Positions 28,296-36,218 of a stretch of DNA of 41,145 nt are shown piece by piece (position 1 is the first letter of the stretch; each line of letters begins with the position of its first letter). The notes beneath the pieces were generated by a model. The model saw only the letters and a program-made list of their open reading frames with translations. It ran no database searches and was not told where the DNA came from. The position numbers were made by a program, and so were the translations under genes. Source of the DNA: Acholeplasmataceae bacterium (GTDB lineage: Bacteria > Bacillota_I > Bacilli_A > Acholeplasmatales > Acholeplasmataceae); assembly GCA_021736335.1 (NCBI GenBank), contig JAIPGC010000006.1, positions 1 to 41,145 on the forward strand, in the 5' to 3' direction.

Positions 28296-29651
28296 TTAGT
28301 CTTTGTTTTGAGCATCTTCATATCTTTCAGCTTGAGCAGTAAATCTACTAAATGCTGTATCAAACATGAAATGTAATGAAACGCCGGCAATACCTTGACG
28401 GTTTTTTGCAATACTTAAATCAACTTCACCAGTCAAATTCTTTTCATCACGTTCATAATAATCTTTACGATATAAGAACATGACAATATCGGCATCTTGT
28501 TCAATACTTCCGGATTCTCTTAAATCAGCTAAAACGGGTCTTTTATCTTCTCTTTTTTCTACTTCACGAGAAAGCTGTGATAAAGCGAGTACTGGAACTT
28601 TGAGTTCTCTTGCCATTTGTTTAAGAGCTCTTGAAATCTTCGCAACTTCCTCTTGACGATTACCTGAACGATCATCTCCTTTAATTAATTGGAGATAGTC
28701 GATAACAACAAAATCAAGCTTGCCTTGTTGGCTTAATTTTCTACATTTAGTTCTAATATCGGCAACTGTAACAGCAGCCGAATCATCAAAAGAAATATTA
28801 AGCTTTGCTAAAGACTGCATACCACCTTCTAGAAATTGCCATTCTCTAGGTGTTAAATGTCCTGTTTTGATTTTCATATTTTCAATATTCGACTCAGAAC
28901 TTAGCATACGACCAGCAAGCTGTTCGTTGCTCATTTCCAAACTGAATATCGCAACGCCTGCTTGACCATCTTTATTTCTTTTAGCAATGTTAAGTGCTAA
29001 ATTCATTGCCATAGCTGATTTCCCCATTGATGGACGAGCAGCTAAAATAATCAATTCTTCAGGTTGAAGACCTGCAGTTATATTATCAATATTGGAAAAT
29101 CCAGTTCTAAGTCCAGTGATTCCACCTTTCTTATCCCTATTTTTTTCCATCTTATCTTTAACTTCATGAATGACCTCTGACAAAAGTGAAAAAGCAGAGG
29201 TTTTTCTCTTTTGTGCAAGTGCAAAAATACTTTCTTCGGCCTTTGATAAATAATCATTGGCATCCATTTCGCCTTGGTATCCTTCTTCTAAAATACTTCC
29301 AGCAAGTTCAATGACTTGTCTCTTGAGAGAACCATCTTTAACCAAATCAACATAGGTTTCAAGGTGAGCAACTGAAGGGACAGCTTCTGATAATTGCAAA
29401 AGGTATTTCATACCTCCTGCTTTTTGAAGATTTTGATTTTGTTCCAGTCTTGAAGCTACGCTGGTGTAGTCAATCTTCAAATTATCAGCAAACAAATCTT
29501 TCATTACTTGATAGATGAGTGCATGTCCTTGTTCGAAGAAGTCTTCATTATTTAATTGGTCAATCACTGAACTGATTTGTTTCGGGTCTAAAAAGATTGC
29601 TCCTAAGACTGATTGTTCAGATTCATGATGATGTGGTAGGCTTTTAGCCAT
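28296..29651 (-). CDS. dnaB: Replicative DNA helicase
   Basis: A 451-residue hexameric helicase (DnaC in Bacillus naming). The N-terminal domain (1-105) begins LPHHHESEQSVLGAIFLDP. The RecA-like motor domain has Walker A ARPSMGKSA, FSLEMSNEQLAGRML and the Walker B region LDFVVIDYLQLI. No intein is present. It is seven bases after the gdpP-rplI gene and shares its promoter, the ancestral gdpP-rplI-dnaB order. Confidence 0.97.
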   Translation of the reverse strand: MAKSLPHHHESEQSVLGAIFLDPKQISSVIDQLNNEDFFEQGHALIYQVMKDLFADNLKIDYTSVASRLEQNQNLQKAGGMKYLLQLSEAVPSVAHLETYVDLVKDGSLKRQVIELAGSILEEGYQGEMDANDYLSKAEESIFALAQKRKTSAFSLLSEVIHEVKDKMEKNRDKKGGITGLRTGFSNIDNITAGLQPEELIILAARPSMGKSAMAMNLALNIAKRNKDGQAGVAIFSLEMSNEQLAGRMLSSESNIENMKIKTGHLTPREWQFLEGGMQSLAKLNISFDDSAAVTVADIRTKCRKLSQQGKLDFVVIDYLQLIKGDDRSGNRQEEVAKISRALKQMARELKVPVLALSQLSREVEKREDKRPVLADLRESGSIEQDADIVMFLYRKDYYERDEKNLTGEVDLSIAKNRQGIAGVSLHFMFDTAFSRFTAQAERYEDAQNKD

Positions 29652-29658
29652 AGTATCC

Positions 29659-30102
29659 CTACTTTTCTATGATATGTACTTCGAATTGTGCTTTGATATC
29701 CTTATGTAATGAAACTGTGGCTGTATAGATGCCTATCGAATTGATGTCGCTTGAGATTTCAATCTTTTTACGATCAATCAAGATATGGTGTTCTTTTTCA
29801 AATGCTTCAACAATCTGTTTTGTTGTAACACTTCCAAACAATTTGCCATCTTGACCAATTTGAATACCTAAGGTTACTTTCTTATTATCGATTTCTGCCT
29901 TTAGTTTCTTCATTAAATCAATGTGTCTTTGGTTTTCTTCAAATGCTTCTTCTTTTGCTCTATTTAATTCAGCAAGATTCTCATCAGTAGCCAATAATGC
30001 TTTCTTTTGGGTCACCAAGAATTGGCCATACCCACCAGCAACCTCAATTACATCTTCCTTTTTACCTTTGCCTTTAACATCTTCTAATAAAATGACTTTC
30101 AC
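29659..30102 (-). CDS. rplI: Ribosomal protein L9 from an internal GTG start inside the gdpP fusion
   Basis: The last 147 codons of the fusion encode a complete L9: KVILLEDVKGKGKKEDVIEV, the GGYGQFLV loop, the long connecting helix and the C-terminal domain. A GTG at 30100-30102 encodes the first residue of L9. GGAGGTGGAG (30108-30117) lies just before it, with GGAG five bases away. These same bases encode the glycine linker of the fusion. Independent translation of L9 for the 50S subunit is therefore likely, alongside any full-length fusion. Confidence 0.6.
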   Translation of the reverse strand: MKVILLEDVKGKGKKEDVIEVAGGYGQFLVTQKKALLATDENLAELNRAKEEAFEENQRHIDLMKKLKAEIDNKKVTLGIQIGQDGKLFGSVTTKQIVEAFEKEHHILIDRKKIEISSDINSIGIYTATVSLHKDIKAQFEVHIIEK

Positions 30103-32094
30103 AGGTTCTCCACCTCCACCATATTCTAAATCGATATAATTTTTCAACTCATCATACACATCGTGTACGGATTTATCTTTAATTTGTGCAGCAGCACTAT
30201 TTAAGTGTCCACCACCACCTAATGCTTCCATTAAGATTTGAACATTAATATTTTGATATGAACGTGCTGAAACACCAATCGTGTTTTGATTCATGCGTGC
30301 AATCATAAATGCTGCATCAACACCATTAATCTGCAAAGCCGCATCAGCAACTTGCGCCAATAGTATTCTATCTTCATAAATATCAGACGTAATCACGAAT
30401 GCAAATCTTTCCAAATATATTTCAACATTGCCCAAAAGATTATTAATCTCCAGGGTTCTCATTAAATCTCTTCTTAACCATAGCTTAACGCTTGTTACGT
30501 CAGCACCTAAGTCCTTAAGCTTAGCAGCAACCTCAAAGGTTCTCGCTCCAGTTCTATAACTGAAGTTATTGGTATCAACTACTAATCCACCATACATAAT
30601 CGTAGCTTCAAGTGGTGATATCTTGATTTCTTCTTCCATATTATAGAAATTGAGCAATTCCATCATCAACTCAATTGTTGAAGATGCATATGGTTCAATG
30701 AAACTAAAGAGTGAATTAAAGCTTTCTTCACTTGCTCGGTGGTGATCAACAACAATCAATTTGCCAACCTTTTCCAAAATGTCTGGGTTCATGACCATCT
30801 TTGGTGACTGAGTATCTACGACAATCAATAAACTATCAGCATTGATTTGTTTAATGATTGACTCTGAATCGTAACAATTTTCAACCAGTGCTGGAAGGTC
30901 TGCTTTAACAATTTCAAATATTTGTTGAACTGTCTTATCTAGTTTTGGCACATCTACAACTAGGTAAGCTAGCTTTTTACTGGCTTTAGCCATATGATAA
31001 ACAGCAATCATTGAACCAAAATCATCTAGGTCAGCTTGATTGTGTCCCATGATGATAACATTTGAAGATTTTTCAATAAAGTCTTTAATGGTTTGCGCAT
31101 TGATTCTTACACCAACACGTGAGTTCTTAGCTGATGCATCATTTTTAGCACCAAAGTAAGCAATCTTTTGGTCCTGAATATTGACAACGACTTGGTCTCC
31201 GCCTCGTTTTTCTGCAAGTTCAATCGCATTTTGTGCATAGATACCGAGTTCTTCATAATTGACATCCCAAGAGGCTATACCCATAGAAATGCTCACTCGA
31301 ACTTGGTTTTGGGTTGAAATTAAACGCACTTTATCCAAAATGTCAAATTTATCTTGAATCATCAGATTAAGCTGTTTGCGAGATAGAACAACAACCAATC
31401 TTTCATCTGAATAGGGTTTCAAGAATCCGTTATATTTATTTGCCCAGTCAGCAATCGCTGCTAAGTATTCACCCTTTAAACTCGATTGCTCAGAAACATC
31501 CATTGATCCTAACGCTTCATCAAGATTATCCAAATAGATGATACCTAATGCTGGGATTTGTTCATTGTATCTTTGTTTAACTGTTTCTCTATCGGTGACA
31601 TTAAACAAGTAAAAGAATTTATATTCAGCACGATAAGTCACATCATAGCTTTCATTTTTAACTTGAATGATAAACTGAATCTTATTATTCATTGCTGCTA
31701 AATGGAGCTGAGGATGAACATCTTTTAAATCTTTCCCCATGATTTTAGCATCAAAAATCGTTTTAGCATGAGGATTTGCCCATTTGATTTCAAAGTCCTC
31801 ATCTAAAGCGATAATTCCGATTGGCAATTCATTAAAAACTTCATCGCCTACTTGATTAACATGATAAGACAACTTCGTCCACATGGATAATCTATTTTGT
31901 AAAGTCTTTACTTTTTGTCTGTTTTGATAATTAAGAGTTACATATATAGCGACAAAAATAAGGACAAGACTGCCCAATAATAGAATAAACGAAGTTAGAT
32001 GTGCTGCAGATTCAAATTTCAGATAGGGTAAAAATAAATAAATACTACTACCTAAAACAATCAGAGCAAGTATGAGGAATAGCCAACGTTTCAT
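29659..32094 (-). CDS. gdpP-rplI: GdpP c-di-AMP phosphodiesterase fused to ribosomal protein L9
   Basis: An 811-residue fusion. Residues 1-55 hold two membrane helices. A PAS-like domain (about 80-160) and a degenerate GGDEF domain (about 180-305) follow. The DHH/DHHA1 phosphodiesterase (about 335-655) has GHNQADLDDFG (350-360), DTQ, VVDHHR (D450) and GGGGHLNSAA (626-635). All metal-binding motifs of GdpP are intact. After a short EYGGGGEP linker, residues 665-811 are full-length L9. The ATG at 32094 is preferred because AGGTGG lies five bases upstream. GdpP is normally a separate gene next to rplI. Confidence 0.9.
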   Translation of the reverse strand: MKRWLFLILALIVLGSSIYLFLPYLKFESAAHLTSFILLLGSLVLIFVAIYVTLNYQNRQKVKTLQNRLSMWTKLSYHVNQVGDEVFNELPIGIIALDEDFEIKWANPHAKTIFDAKIMGKDLKDVHPQLHLAAMNNKIQFIIQVKNESYDVTYRAEYKFFYLFNVTDRETVKQRYNEQIPALGIIYLDNLDEALGSMDVSEQSSLKGEYLAAIADWANKYNGFLKPYSDERLVVVLSRKQLNLMIQDKFDILDKVRLISTQNQVRVSISMGIASWDVNYEELGIYAQNAIELAEKRGGDQVVVNIQDQKIAYFGAKNDASAKNSRVGVRINAQTIKDFIEKSSNVIIMGHNQADLDDFGSMIAVYHMAKASKKLAYLVVDVPKLDKTVQQIFEIVKADLPALVENCYDSESIIKQINADSLLIVVDTQSPKMVMNPDILEKVGKLIVVDHHRASEESFNSLFSFIEPYASSTIELMMELLNFYNMEEEIKISPLEATIMYGGLVVDTNNFSYRTGARTFEVAAKLKDLGADVTSVKLWLRRDLMRTLEINNLLGNVEIYLERFAFVITSDIYEDRILLAQVADAALQINGVDAAFMIARMNQNTIGVSARSYQNINVQILMEALGGGGHLNSAAAQIKDKSVHDVYDELKNYIDLEYGGGGEPVKVILLEDVKGKGKKEDVIEVAGGYGQFLVTQKKALLATDENLAELNRAKEEAFEENQRHIDLMKKLKAEIDNKKVTLGIQIGQDGKLFGSVTTKQIVEAFEKEHHILIDRKKIEISSDINSIGIYTATVSLHKDIKAQFEVHIIEK

Positions 32095-32116
32095 GTGAAC
32101 CACCTACTTTAAGCAT

Positions 32117-32145
32117 ATTATATCAATAATATGATGCTATTTCAA
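32117..32145 (-). promoter_or_regulatory. Promoter of gdpP-rplI-dnaB
   Basis: Minus strand TTGAAA (32140-32145), exactly 17 bases, TATAAT (32117-32122), then about 22 bases to the gdpP ATG. Confidence 0.75.
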
Positions 32146-32166
32146 TTAAATTTAAGTTTCTTGAAA

Positions 32167-32192
32167 ATAAAAACTGCATATGTATGCAGTTT
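32167..32192 (-). terminator. Terminator of rpsF-ssb-rpsR
   Basis: AAACTGCATA and TATGCAGTTT form an 8-10 bp stem; minus strand continues TTTTTATTTT. It follows the rpsR stop by eight bases. Confidence 0.8.
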
Positions 32193-32199
32193 GAATTTA

Positions 32200-32448
32200 T
32201 TAGTCCTTGACGAATGGGATCAAAGCCATGTGACGTGCTCTTTTAATTGCTGTCGCAAGTGGACGTTGCCATTTAGCTGAAGTTCCTGTAATACGTCTTG
32301 GTAAAATCTTACCACGATCAGTAATAAATCTCTTCAATAGCTCTACATCCTTGAAATCTATGTGTTCAACTTTATTTTGTGTAAAGTAACATACCTTCTT
32401 GCGCTTTTTAAATCCACCGCCGCCACCGCTGCGTCTTTGTTGTTGCAT
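32200..32448 (-). CDS. rpsR: Ribosomal protein S18
   Basis: An 82-residue 30S subunit protein that pairs with S6. It has a basic glycine-rich N-terminus, then [20 protein letters not shown] and [17 protein letters not shown], the S18 signature. SD AAGGAGG, 12 bases after ssb. Last gene of rpsF-ssb-rpsR. Confidence 0.97.
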   Translation of the reverse strand: MQQQRRSGGGGGFKKRKKVCYFTQNKVEHIDFKDVELLKRFITDRGKILPRRITGTSAKWQRPLATAIKRARHMALIPFVKD

Positions 32449-32460
32449 GATGTTTCCTCC

Positions 32461-32886
32461 TTAAAATGGTAGATCTTCTTCTGCAGCGAGTTGTTTACTT
32501 GTTTCGTAGAACTCGTCATTATCTGCAGTGTCAGTATCTTTTTCGTAAGTTGTTTCATTGTTGGTTTCGCCCTTGCTCTCTAAGAACTGGACGGAATCAC
32601 AAACAACTTCTGTAACATAACGTGTACCGTTGTCTGCTTCATACGTTCTTGTTTGTATGCGACCTTCGATACCTAGTAATGCACCTTTTTTTACAAAGCG
32701 TGCTAAATTTTCTGCTTGTTTGCGCCAGACGACGCATTGAATGAAGTCAGCTTGTTTTTCTCCCGATTGATCGGTAAATTGACGATTAACTGCAAGAGTA
32801 AAGCTAACTACGGCAATATTTGATTGTGTCGACTTCATTTCTGGATCCTTGGTAATTCTACCCACCAAAATGACTCTGTTCATCAT
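32461..32886 (-). CDS. ssb: Single-stranded DNA-binding protein
   Basis: A 141-residue protein with an N-terminal OB fold ([17 protein letters not shown], then [14 protein letters not shown] and [16 protein letters not shown]). An acidic disordered tail ends in EEDLPF, the conserved partner-binding peptide. It lies one base after rpsF, with AAGGAAGG as SD. It coats single-stranded DNA during replication and repair. Confidence 0.96.
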   Translation of the reverse strand: MMNRVILVGRITKDPEMKSTQSNIAVVSFTLAVNRQFTDQSGEKQADFIQCVVWRKQAENLARFVKKGALLGIEGRIQTRTYEADNGTRYVTEVVCDSVQFLESKGETNNETTYEKDTDTADNDEFYETSKQLAAEEDLPF

Positions 32887-32887
32887 A

Positions 32888-33175
32888 TTATTCGCCTTCC
32901 TTTACAACAATAAATCGAATGACTTCTTCTGTAATTCTAACAACACGGTTAAATTCAGCAACTGCTTCTGGAGTTGCATCAACGAGTAGCCAAACATAAT
33001 AGCCTTTTTTGTGATGTTCAATTTCATAAGCTAAATCTTTCAAACCCAACTCTTTAAGTTCCAACACTTTACTATCGTAATTAACGAATATCTCGTTAAA
33101 ATGATTTACAATGGTTTTAATGTTTTCGCTTTCTACAGTTGGACGGATGATATACATAACTTCGTATTTTTTCAT
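32888..33175 (-). CDS. rpsF: Ribosomal protein S6
   Basis: A 95-residue protein of the 30S platform. [15 protein letters not shown] and [23 protein letters not shown] are the S6 signatures. SD AAGGAGGTGG. First gene of the operon, with its own promoter 60-90 bases upstream. In many Firmicutes the S6:S18 complex represses this operon through a leader RNA; the typical CCG-containing motif is not visible here. Confidence 0.97.
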   Translation of the reverse strand: MKKYEVMYIIRPTVESENIKTIVNHFNEIFVNYDSKVLELKELGLKDLAYEIEHHKKGYYVWLLVDATPEAVAEFNRVVRITEEVIRFIVVKEGE

Positions 33176-33236
33176 CTATTCCACCTCCTTATGGTCTATG
33201 GTCTTTATAAGACAAGGATATATCTTATGCCAAATT

Positions 33237-33265
33237 ATTATATCATATATGATATGAGATTACAA
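33237..33265 (-). promoter_or_regulatory. Promoter of rpsF-ssb-rpsR with an internal palindrome
   Basis: Minus strand TTGTAA (33260-33265), 17 bases, TATAAT (33237-33242). A perfect 16-base palindrome ATATCATATATGATAT (33240-33255) covers most of the spacer and touches the -10. The leader also contains ATAAGA/TCTTAT that can form a small hairpin. Confidence 0.65.
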
Positions 33266-33285
33266 CGATTTTCAAACTGTTTTTT

Positions 33286-33747
33286 TTATAAGCTTTGATT
33301 GAGTTTTTGATAGGTCAATCGAACTGTTTTTCTGATTGCTTCTAAGCGTGTCAAATGATTAAATTTGAGATTGAATGCTTTAACATCGCCATTAAAATCA
33401 ATGGCAATCCAAGCTTCCAAATTCGAAGTTGACTCTTGCTTTTCTGGTCCAGCATTTCCTGTAACTGCGACACCAATATTGGTATTCATTAGTTTGCGAA
33501 CTGCTGTTGCCATTTCTATTGCGATGTGCTTACTGACGATGCCATATGTCTTAATATCTTCCAAAGAAATGCCTAATATTTTATTTTTTTGTTCGATATT
33601 ATATGCGATAATACTACCTGATATCACATGAGATGATCCGGGATTCTTAATCATTTCATATGCAAGCGCACCACCGGTCATACTCTCTGCAAACGCTATT
33701 GTTAAGCCATTTGCAAGACATTGTTCAAATACTTTTTGAGCAATCAT
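33286..33747 (-). CDS. cinA: CinA C-terminal domain protein (NMN amidohydrolase-like)
   Basis: A 153-residue stand-alone CinA C-terminal domain, as in PncC, which deamidates nicotinamide mononucleotide. It carries AESMTGGALAYEMI (20-33), SGSIIAYN, YGIVSKHIA and VAVTGNAGP (94-102). The N-terminal MoaB-like part of long CinA is absent. It overlaps the HtrA-like gene by four bases, last of three coupled genes. Confidence 0.88.
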   Translation of the reverse strand: MIAQKVFEQCLANGLTIAFAESMTGGALAYEMIKNPGSSHVISGSIIAYNIEQKNKILGISLEDIKTYGIVSKHIAIEMATAVRKLMNTNIGVAVTGNAGPEKQESTSNLEAWIAIDFNGDVKAFNLKFNHLTRLEAIRKTVRLTYQKLNQSL

Positions 33748-34817
33748 GACAATGTAATATTAACAACGAATTCTACGAATGTGCCATCAACGTTGCGTAA
33801 TACTTTAATGACATGTACATCGCCAAATTCAGCATCTTCAAGCTGAAGTGCTATATCAGCAATTGATGTGATTGCAGTACCATTCATCTCTACAATAAGG
33901 TCAAATTCTTCTAAAACGAGATGTGCATTTCTTGTTAGATCAAATCCTATAACTACGACTCCAACTGGATTTTCAGGAAGCAATGAAGCATCATGTGATT
34001 CTAGGAATACACTGATTTCTTGTACTGTAATACCTAATCTTGGTTTTCTTACAACAACCTCAAAATCAGCATTGGTAAATCCTCTGACAATCGGTGCTAT
34101 TTTGTTGATGCTTAAAGTATAATTCAAACCTTCAGCAGCTATTGTTCCTTCAACTGTTGAAATGTTTGCAACTTTTGCAACATTGATACCTATCAGTTCA
34201 CCATTCAAATTAAACAGTGGACCGCCACTATTTCCAGGATTTAATTCCGCATCATGCATGATGACTAAACCGGGAACACCATTATATGGATATGAGGCAA
34301 TACTGACAATACCTTGTGTCACATAATTGAATTTATCGATATTTTGAGGTGTGCCTATAGCATATACGTCTTGACCTACAATAATTTGTGTAATCGTATT
34401 ATCATCAATCGATGCCACATGGTGGACACGTAAAACTTCAGTAGTCTCAATACGGACTACAGCAATATCATATGTTGGGTTGCTCGCAAAATCCACTACA
34501 GAAATATCATCAATCACATCGCCAAAATGAACTGTCATCTCTCCACCATCTTCAACAACATGGGCATTAGTCATAATGTAATAGCGAAACATATTATTCT
34601 CTAAGGTTTCGCTCTTATAGATAATACCTGATCCATGTCCTGTTTCAGTCTTAACGACAACTACCGATGGTGAAACCTCAGCAATCATATCAATTCTTAA
34701 TTGCTCATAAGCGATAGGTGATGTATATGGAACTTCAGCTCTAAGCTCAAGTGAACAACCCACAAGTGCAAGTACAAAAAGCATTACAATAAACATACTT
34801 AATAATTTTTTCTTCAT
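33744..34817 (-). CDS. HtrA/DegP-like trypsin-type serine protease, lipoprotein
   Basis: A 357-residue protein. The lipobox LALVG-C21 indicates membrane anchoring outside the cell. The catalytic triad is complete: H86 in TNAHVV, D117 in YDIAVV and S197 in GNSGGPL. A single C-terminal PDZ-like domain (about 260-357) begins KPRLGITVQE. It likely performs surface protein quality control. It overlaps tatD and cinA by ATGA on each side. Lipid anchoring instead of a membrane helix is the less common form for HtrA. Confidence 0.92.
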   Translation of the reverse strand: MKKKLLSMFIVMLFVLALVGCSLELRAEVPYTSPIAYEQLRIDMIAEVSPSVVVVKTETGHGSGIIYKSETLENNMFRYYIMTNAHVVEDGGEMTVHFGDVIDDISVVDFASNPTYDIAVVRIETTEVLRVHHVASIDDNTITQIIVGQDVYAIGTPQNIDKFNYVTQGIVSIASYPYNGVPGLVIMHDAELNPGNSGGPLFNLNGELIGINVAKVANISTVEGTIAAEGLNYTLSINKIAPIVRGFTNADFEVVVRKPRLGITVQEISVFLESHDASLLPENPVGVVVIGFDLTRNAHLVLEEFDLIVEMNGTAITSIADIALQLEDAEFGDVHVIKVLRNVDGTFVEFVVNITLS

Positions 34818-35581
34818 GATGAAATACCTCCTAATTTGAATAAAACATGTGCATTTTCTGTTGTTTGTTTCATAACATCTGCAACAGATATCTTCTTAAT
34901 TTCTGCAATTTTTTCAACTACATATTTGGTGTATGCTGGTTCATTTCTTTTACCCCTAAAAGGCATTGGAGCTAAATAAGGGCTATCAGTTTCAACCAAT
35001 ATGTGCTTTAAATCAATGTTTTCTACAATTTCAACAAGTTCTTCTGCTTTTTTAAATGTGATGGGGCCGTCAATTCCAATATAGAATCCTAGCTCAACAG
35101 CTCTTTTCGCATCTTTTAGATCAGAACTAAAGCAATGAAAGACTCCTGTTACTTTTCCTTTAGATGGCAACAGGCATTGATATGCCTCTTCAAATGAGCT
35201 TCTCGTGTGAATGACTAAAGGCAATTTAAACCTTTTTGCCAGTTCAATCTGCTCAAGAAAGATCGACCTTTGCAAATCATAATTATCTTGCCTCCAATGT
35301 AGGTCAATACCACATTCCCCAATAGCAACAACCTTTTTCTTAGTAACAAGTGATTCTAAATGTTCAGTTGTTTCATGATCCACATAACCAGGATGCACAC
35401 CAACAGTCGCATAAAGCATGTCATGCTCATTTGCCAAGGATATTGCCAACTCATTAGAAGCTTCATCCATACCAATAACAATGATCTTTTTGACATTGTT
35501 CTTTTGAGCGCGCTTCAATACCTCATTTAAATCGTCTTTATACTCTTCTGTATTTAAATGTGCATGAGTATCAATAATCAC
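34814..35581 (-). CDS. tatD: TatD-family metal-dependent hydrolase (DNase)
   Basis: A 255-residue TIM-barrel protein. Metal ligands are visible: IDTHAHL (H5, H7), GECGID (Glu), VIHTR, FHCFS and ETDSPYLAP (Asp). TatD proteins act as 3'-5' exonucleases in DNA quality control. The start is GTG at 35581 with GAGGTG seven bases upstream. It heads the tatD-htrA-cinA unit. Confidence 0.94.
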   Translation of the reverse strand: MIIDTHAHLNTEEYKDDLNEVLKRAQKNNVKKIIVIGMDEASNELAISLANEHDMLYATVGVHPGYVDHETTEHLESLVTKKKVVAIGECGIDLHWRQDNYDLQRSIFLEQIELAKRFKLPLVIHTRSSFEEAYQCLLPSKGKVTGVFHCFSSDLKDAKRAVELGFYIGIDGPITFKKAEELVEIVENIDLKHILVETDSPYLAPMPFRGKRNEPAYTKYVVEKIAEIKKISVADVMKQTTENAHVLFKLGGISS

Positions 35582-35606
35582 AAGTCTTCACCTCAACTGT
35601 AAATAT

Positions 35607-35615
35607 ATTTTATCA
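35607..35615 (-). promoter_or_regulatory. Putative extended -10 of tatD
   Basis: Minus strand TGATAAAAT, 25 bases before the tatD start. No convincing -35. Confidence 0.35.
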
Positions 35616-35688
35616 TAGATAAATGAAAATAATAGAGTCTTGCATAAATTCGATAAAATCACATGATTATGTTTGTATAATAATCAAC

Positions 35689-35721
35689 AAAAAACCATGT
35701 CAGGATTAATCTGACATGGTT
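35689..35721 (-). terminator. Terminator of the 43-residue protein gene
   Basis: Perfect 11-bp stem AACCATGTCAG / CTGACATGGTT, seven-base loop, then a six-base U-tract on the minus strand. One of the strongest terminators in the window. Confidence 0.88.
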
Positions 35722-35760
35722 GACTCATCATTTTTGAGATACCTTTGATCCAAAGAAGCG

Positions 35761-35892
35761 TTATTTTTTAACTGCTGCTTTAGTTGGTTGTACTTGAGTT
35801 TTTTGTGGTTGTTTTGCTGGTTGTTGAAATGTAGCTTTTGGTGCTGGTTTAGCTTGTTCTTTACCCTTTGTTACTGGTTTGAATTGTCCCAT
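35761..35892 (-). CDS. Small basic Ala/Pro/Gln/Lys-rich protein, 43 residues
   Basis: ATG at 35890-35892 preceded by GAGAGGTG, stop TAA at 35761-35763. The product starts MGQFKPVTKGKEQAKPAPKA and ends TKAAVKK. It has about ten lysines, a single acidic residue and many Gln, Pro and Ala, so it should be disordered and strongly positive. It has its own promoter, a leader of about 155 bases and its own terminator, which argues for a real gene despite its size. I do not recognise a family. A nucleic-acid or ribosome-binding role would fit the charge but is conjecture. Confidence 0.7.
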   Translation of the reverse strand: MGQFKPVTKGKEQAKPAPKATFQQPAKQPQKTQVQPTKAAVKK

Positions 35893-36048
35893 TGATATTC
35901 ACCTCTCTTTCTGATTTTTAACATACAAAATCATCTGTTTGGTGATTATCTATTAAGGGATTACTTGCGTTTTCCTATAAGCTTTTCATCATCGACCAGC
36001 ATGATTTATGCTGCCCAAATTAAGGGATAAATCATATTTGCTCCCTAT
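35893..36048 (-). promoter_or_regulatory. Structured 5' leader, candidate cis-regulatory RNA
   Basis: Two helices compete. A nine-pair stem joins 36001-36009 with 36027-36035 and encloses a CCC/GGG hairpin (36014-36016 with 36024-36026). An alternative six-pair hairpin, CAGCAT/ATGCTG, uses 35997-36002 and 36008-36013. The 10-base sequence ATTAAGGGAT occurs twice (35952-35961 and 36019-36028); on the RNA each copy could pair with AGGGA near 36043. It matches no riboswitch class I can name. Confidence 0.45.
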
Positions 36049-36054
36049 ACCTTT

Positions 36055-36082
36055 ATCATACTCTTTTCTTTTCGATTTGTAA
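36055..36082 (-). promoter_or_regulatory. Promoter of the 43-residue protein gene
   Basis: Minus strand TTACAA (36077-36082), 16 bases, TATGAT (36055-36060). Predicted start near 36048. Confidence 0.5.
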
Positions 36083-36175
36083 CAATTTTTGAACCGATTT
36101 TTATAGATTTTTTATACAAATTTGAGTCCTCAATCCATAAGATATTCTCTTGTCAAAACAAAGCAAAAAAACAAC

Positions 36176-36200
36176 AAAAAAGAGGTCCATTTGGGCCTCT
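36176..36200 (-). terminator. Terminator of tuf / str operon
   Basis: AGAGG-CC / GG-CCTCT hairpin with one mismatch and a four-base loop, followed by a U-tract on the minus strand, 19 bases after the tuf stop. Confidence 0.8.
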
Positions 36201-36218
36201 GATTTTAATGTTTAAAAC

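Noticed and set aside
33176-33240. S6:S18-binding leader motif before rpsF
   Set aside because: The expected CCG-containing loop is missing; only a weak ATAAGA/TCTTAT hairpin is present.
33270-33300. Terminator after cinA
   Set aside because: There is an A/T run but only a five-base stem separated by a long loop; not enough for an intrinsic terminator.
35893-36048. A known riboswitch (c-di-AMP, c-di-GMP, preQ1, SAM, purine, T-box)
   Set aside because: None of the conserved core sequences I know for these classes is present; only generic helices and a repeat are seen.
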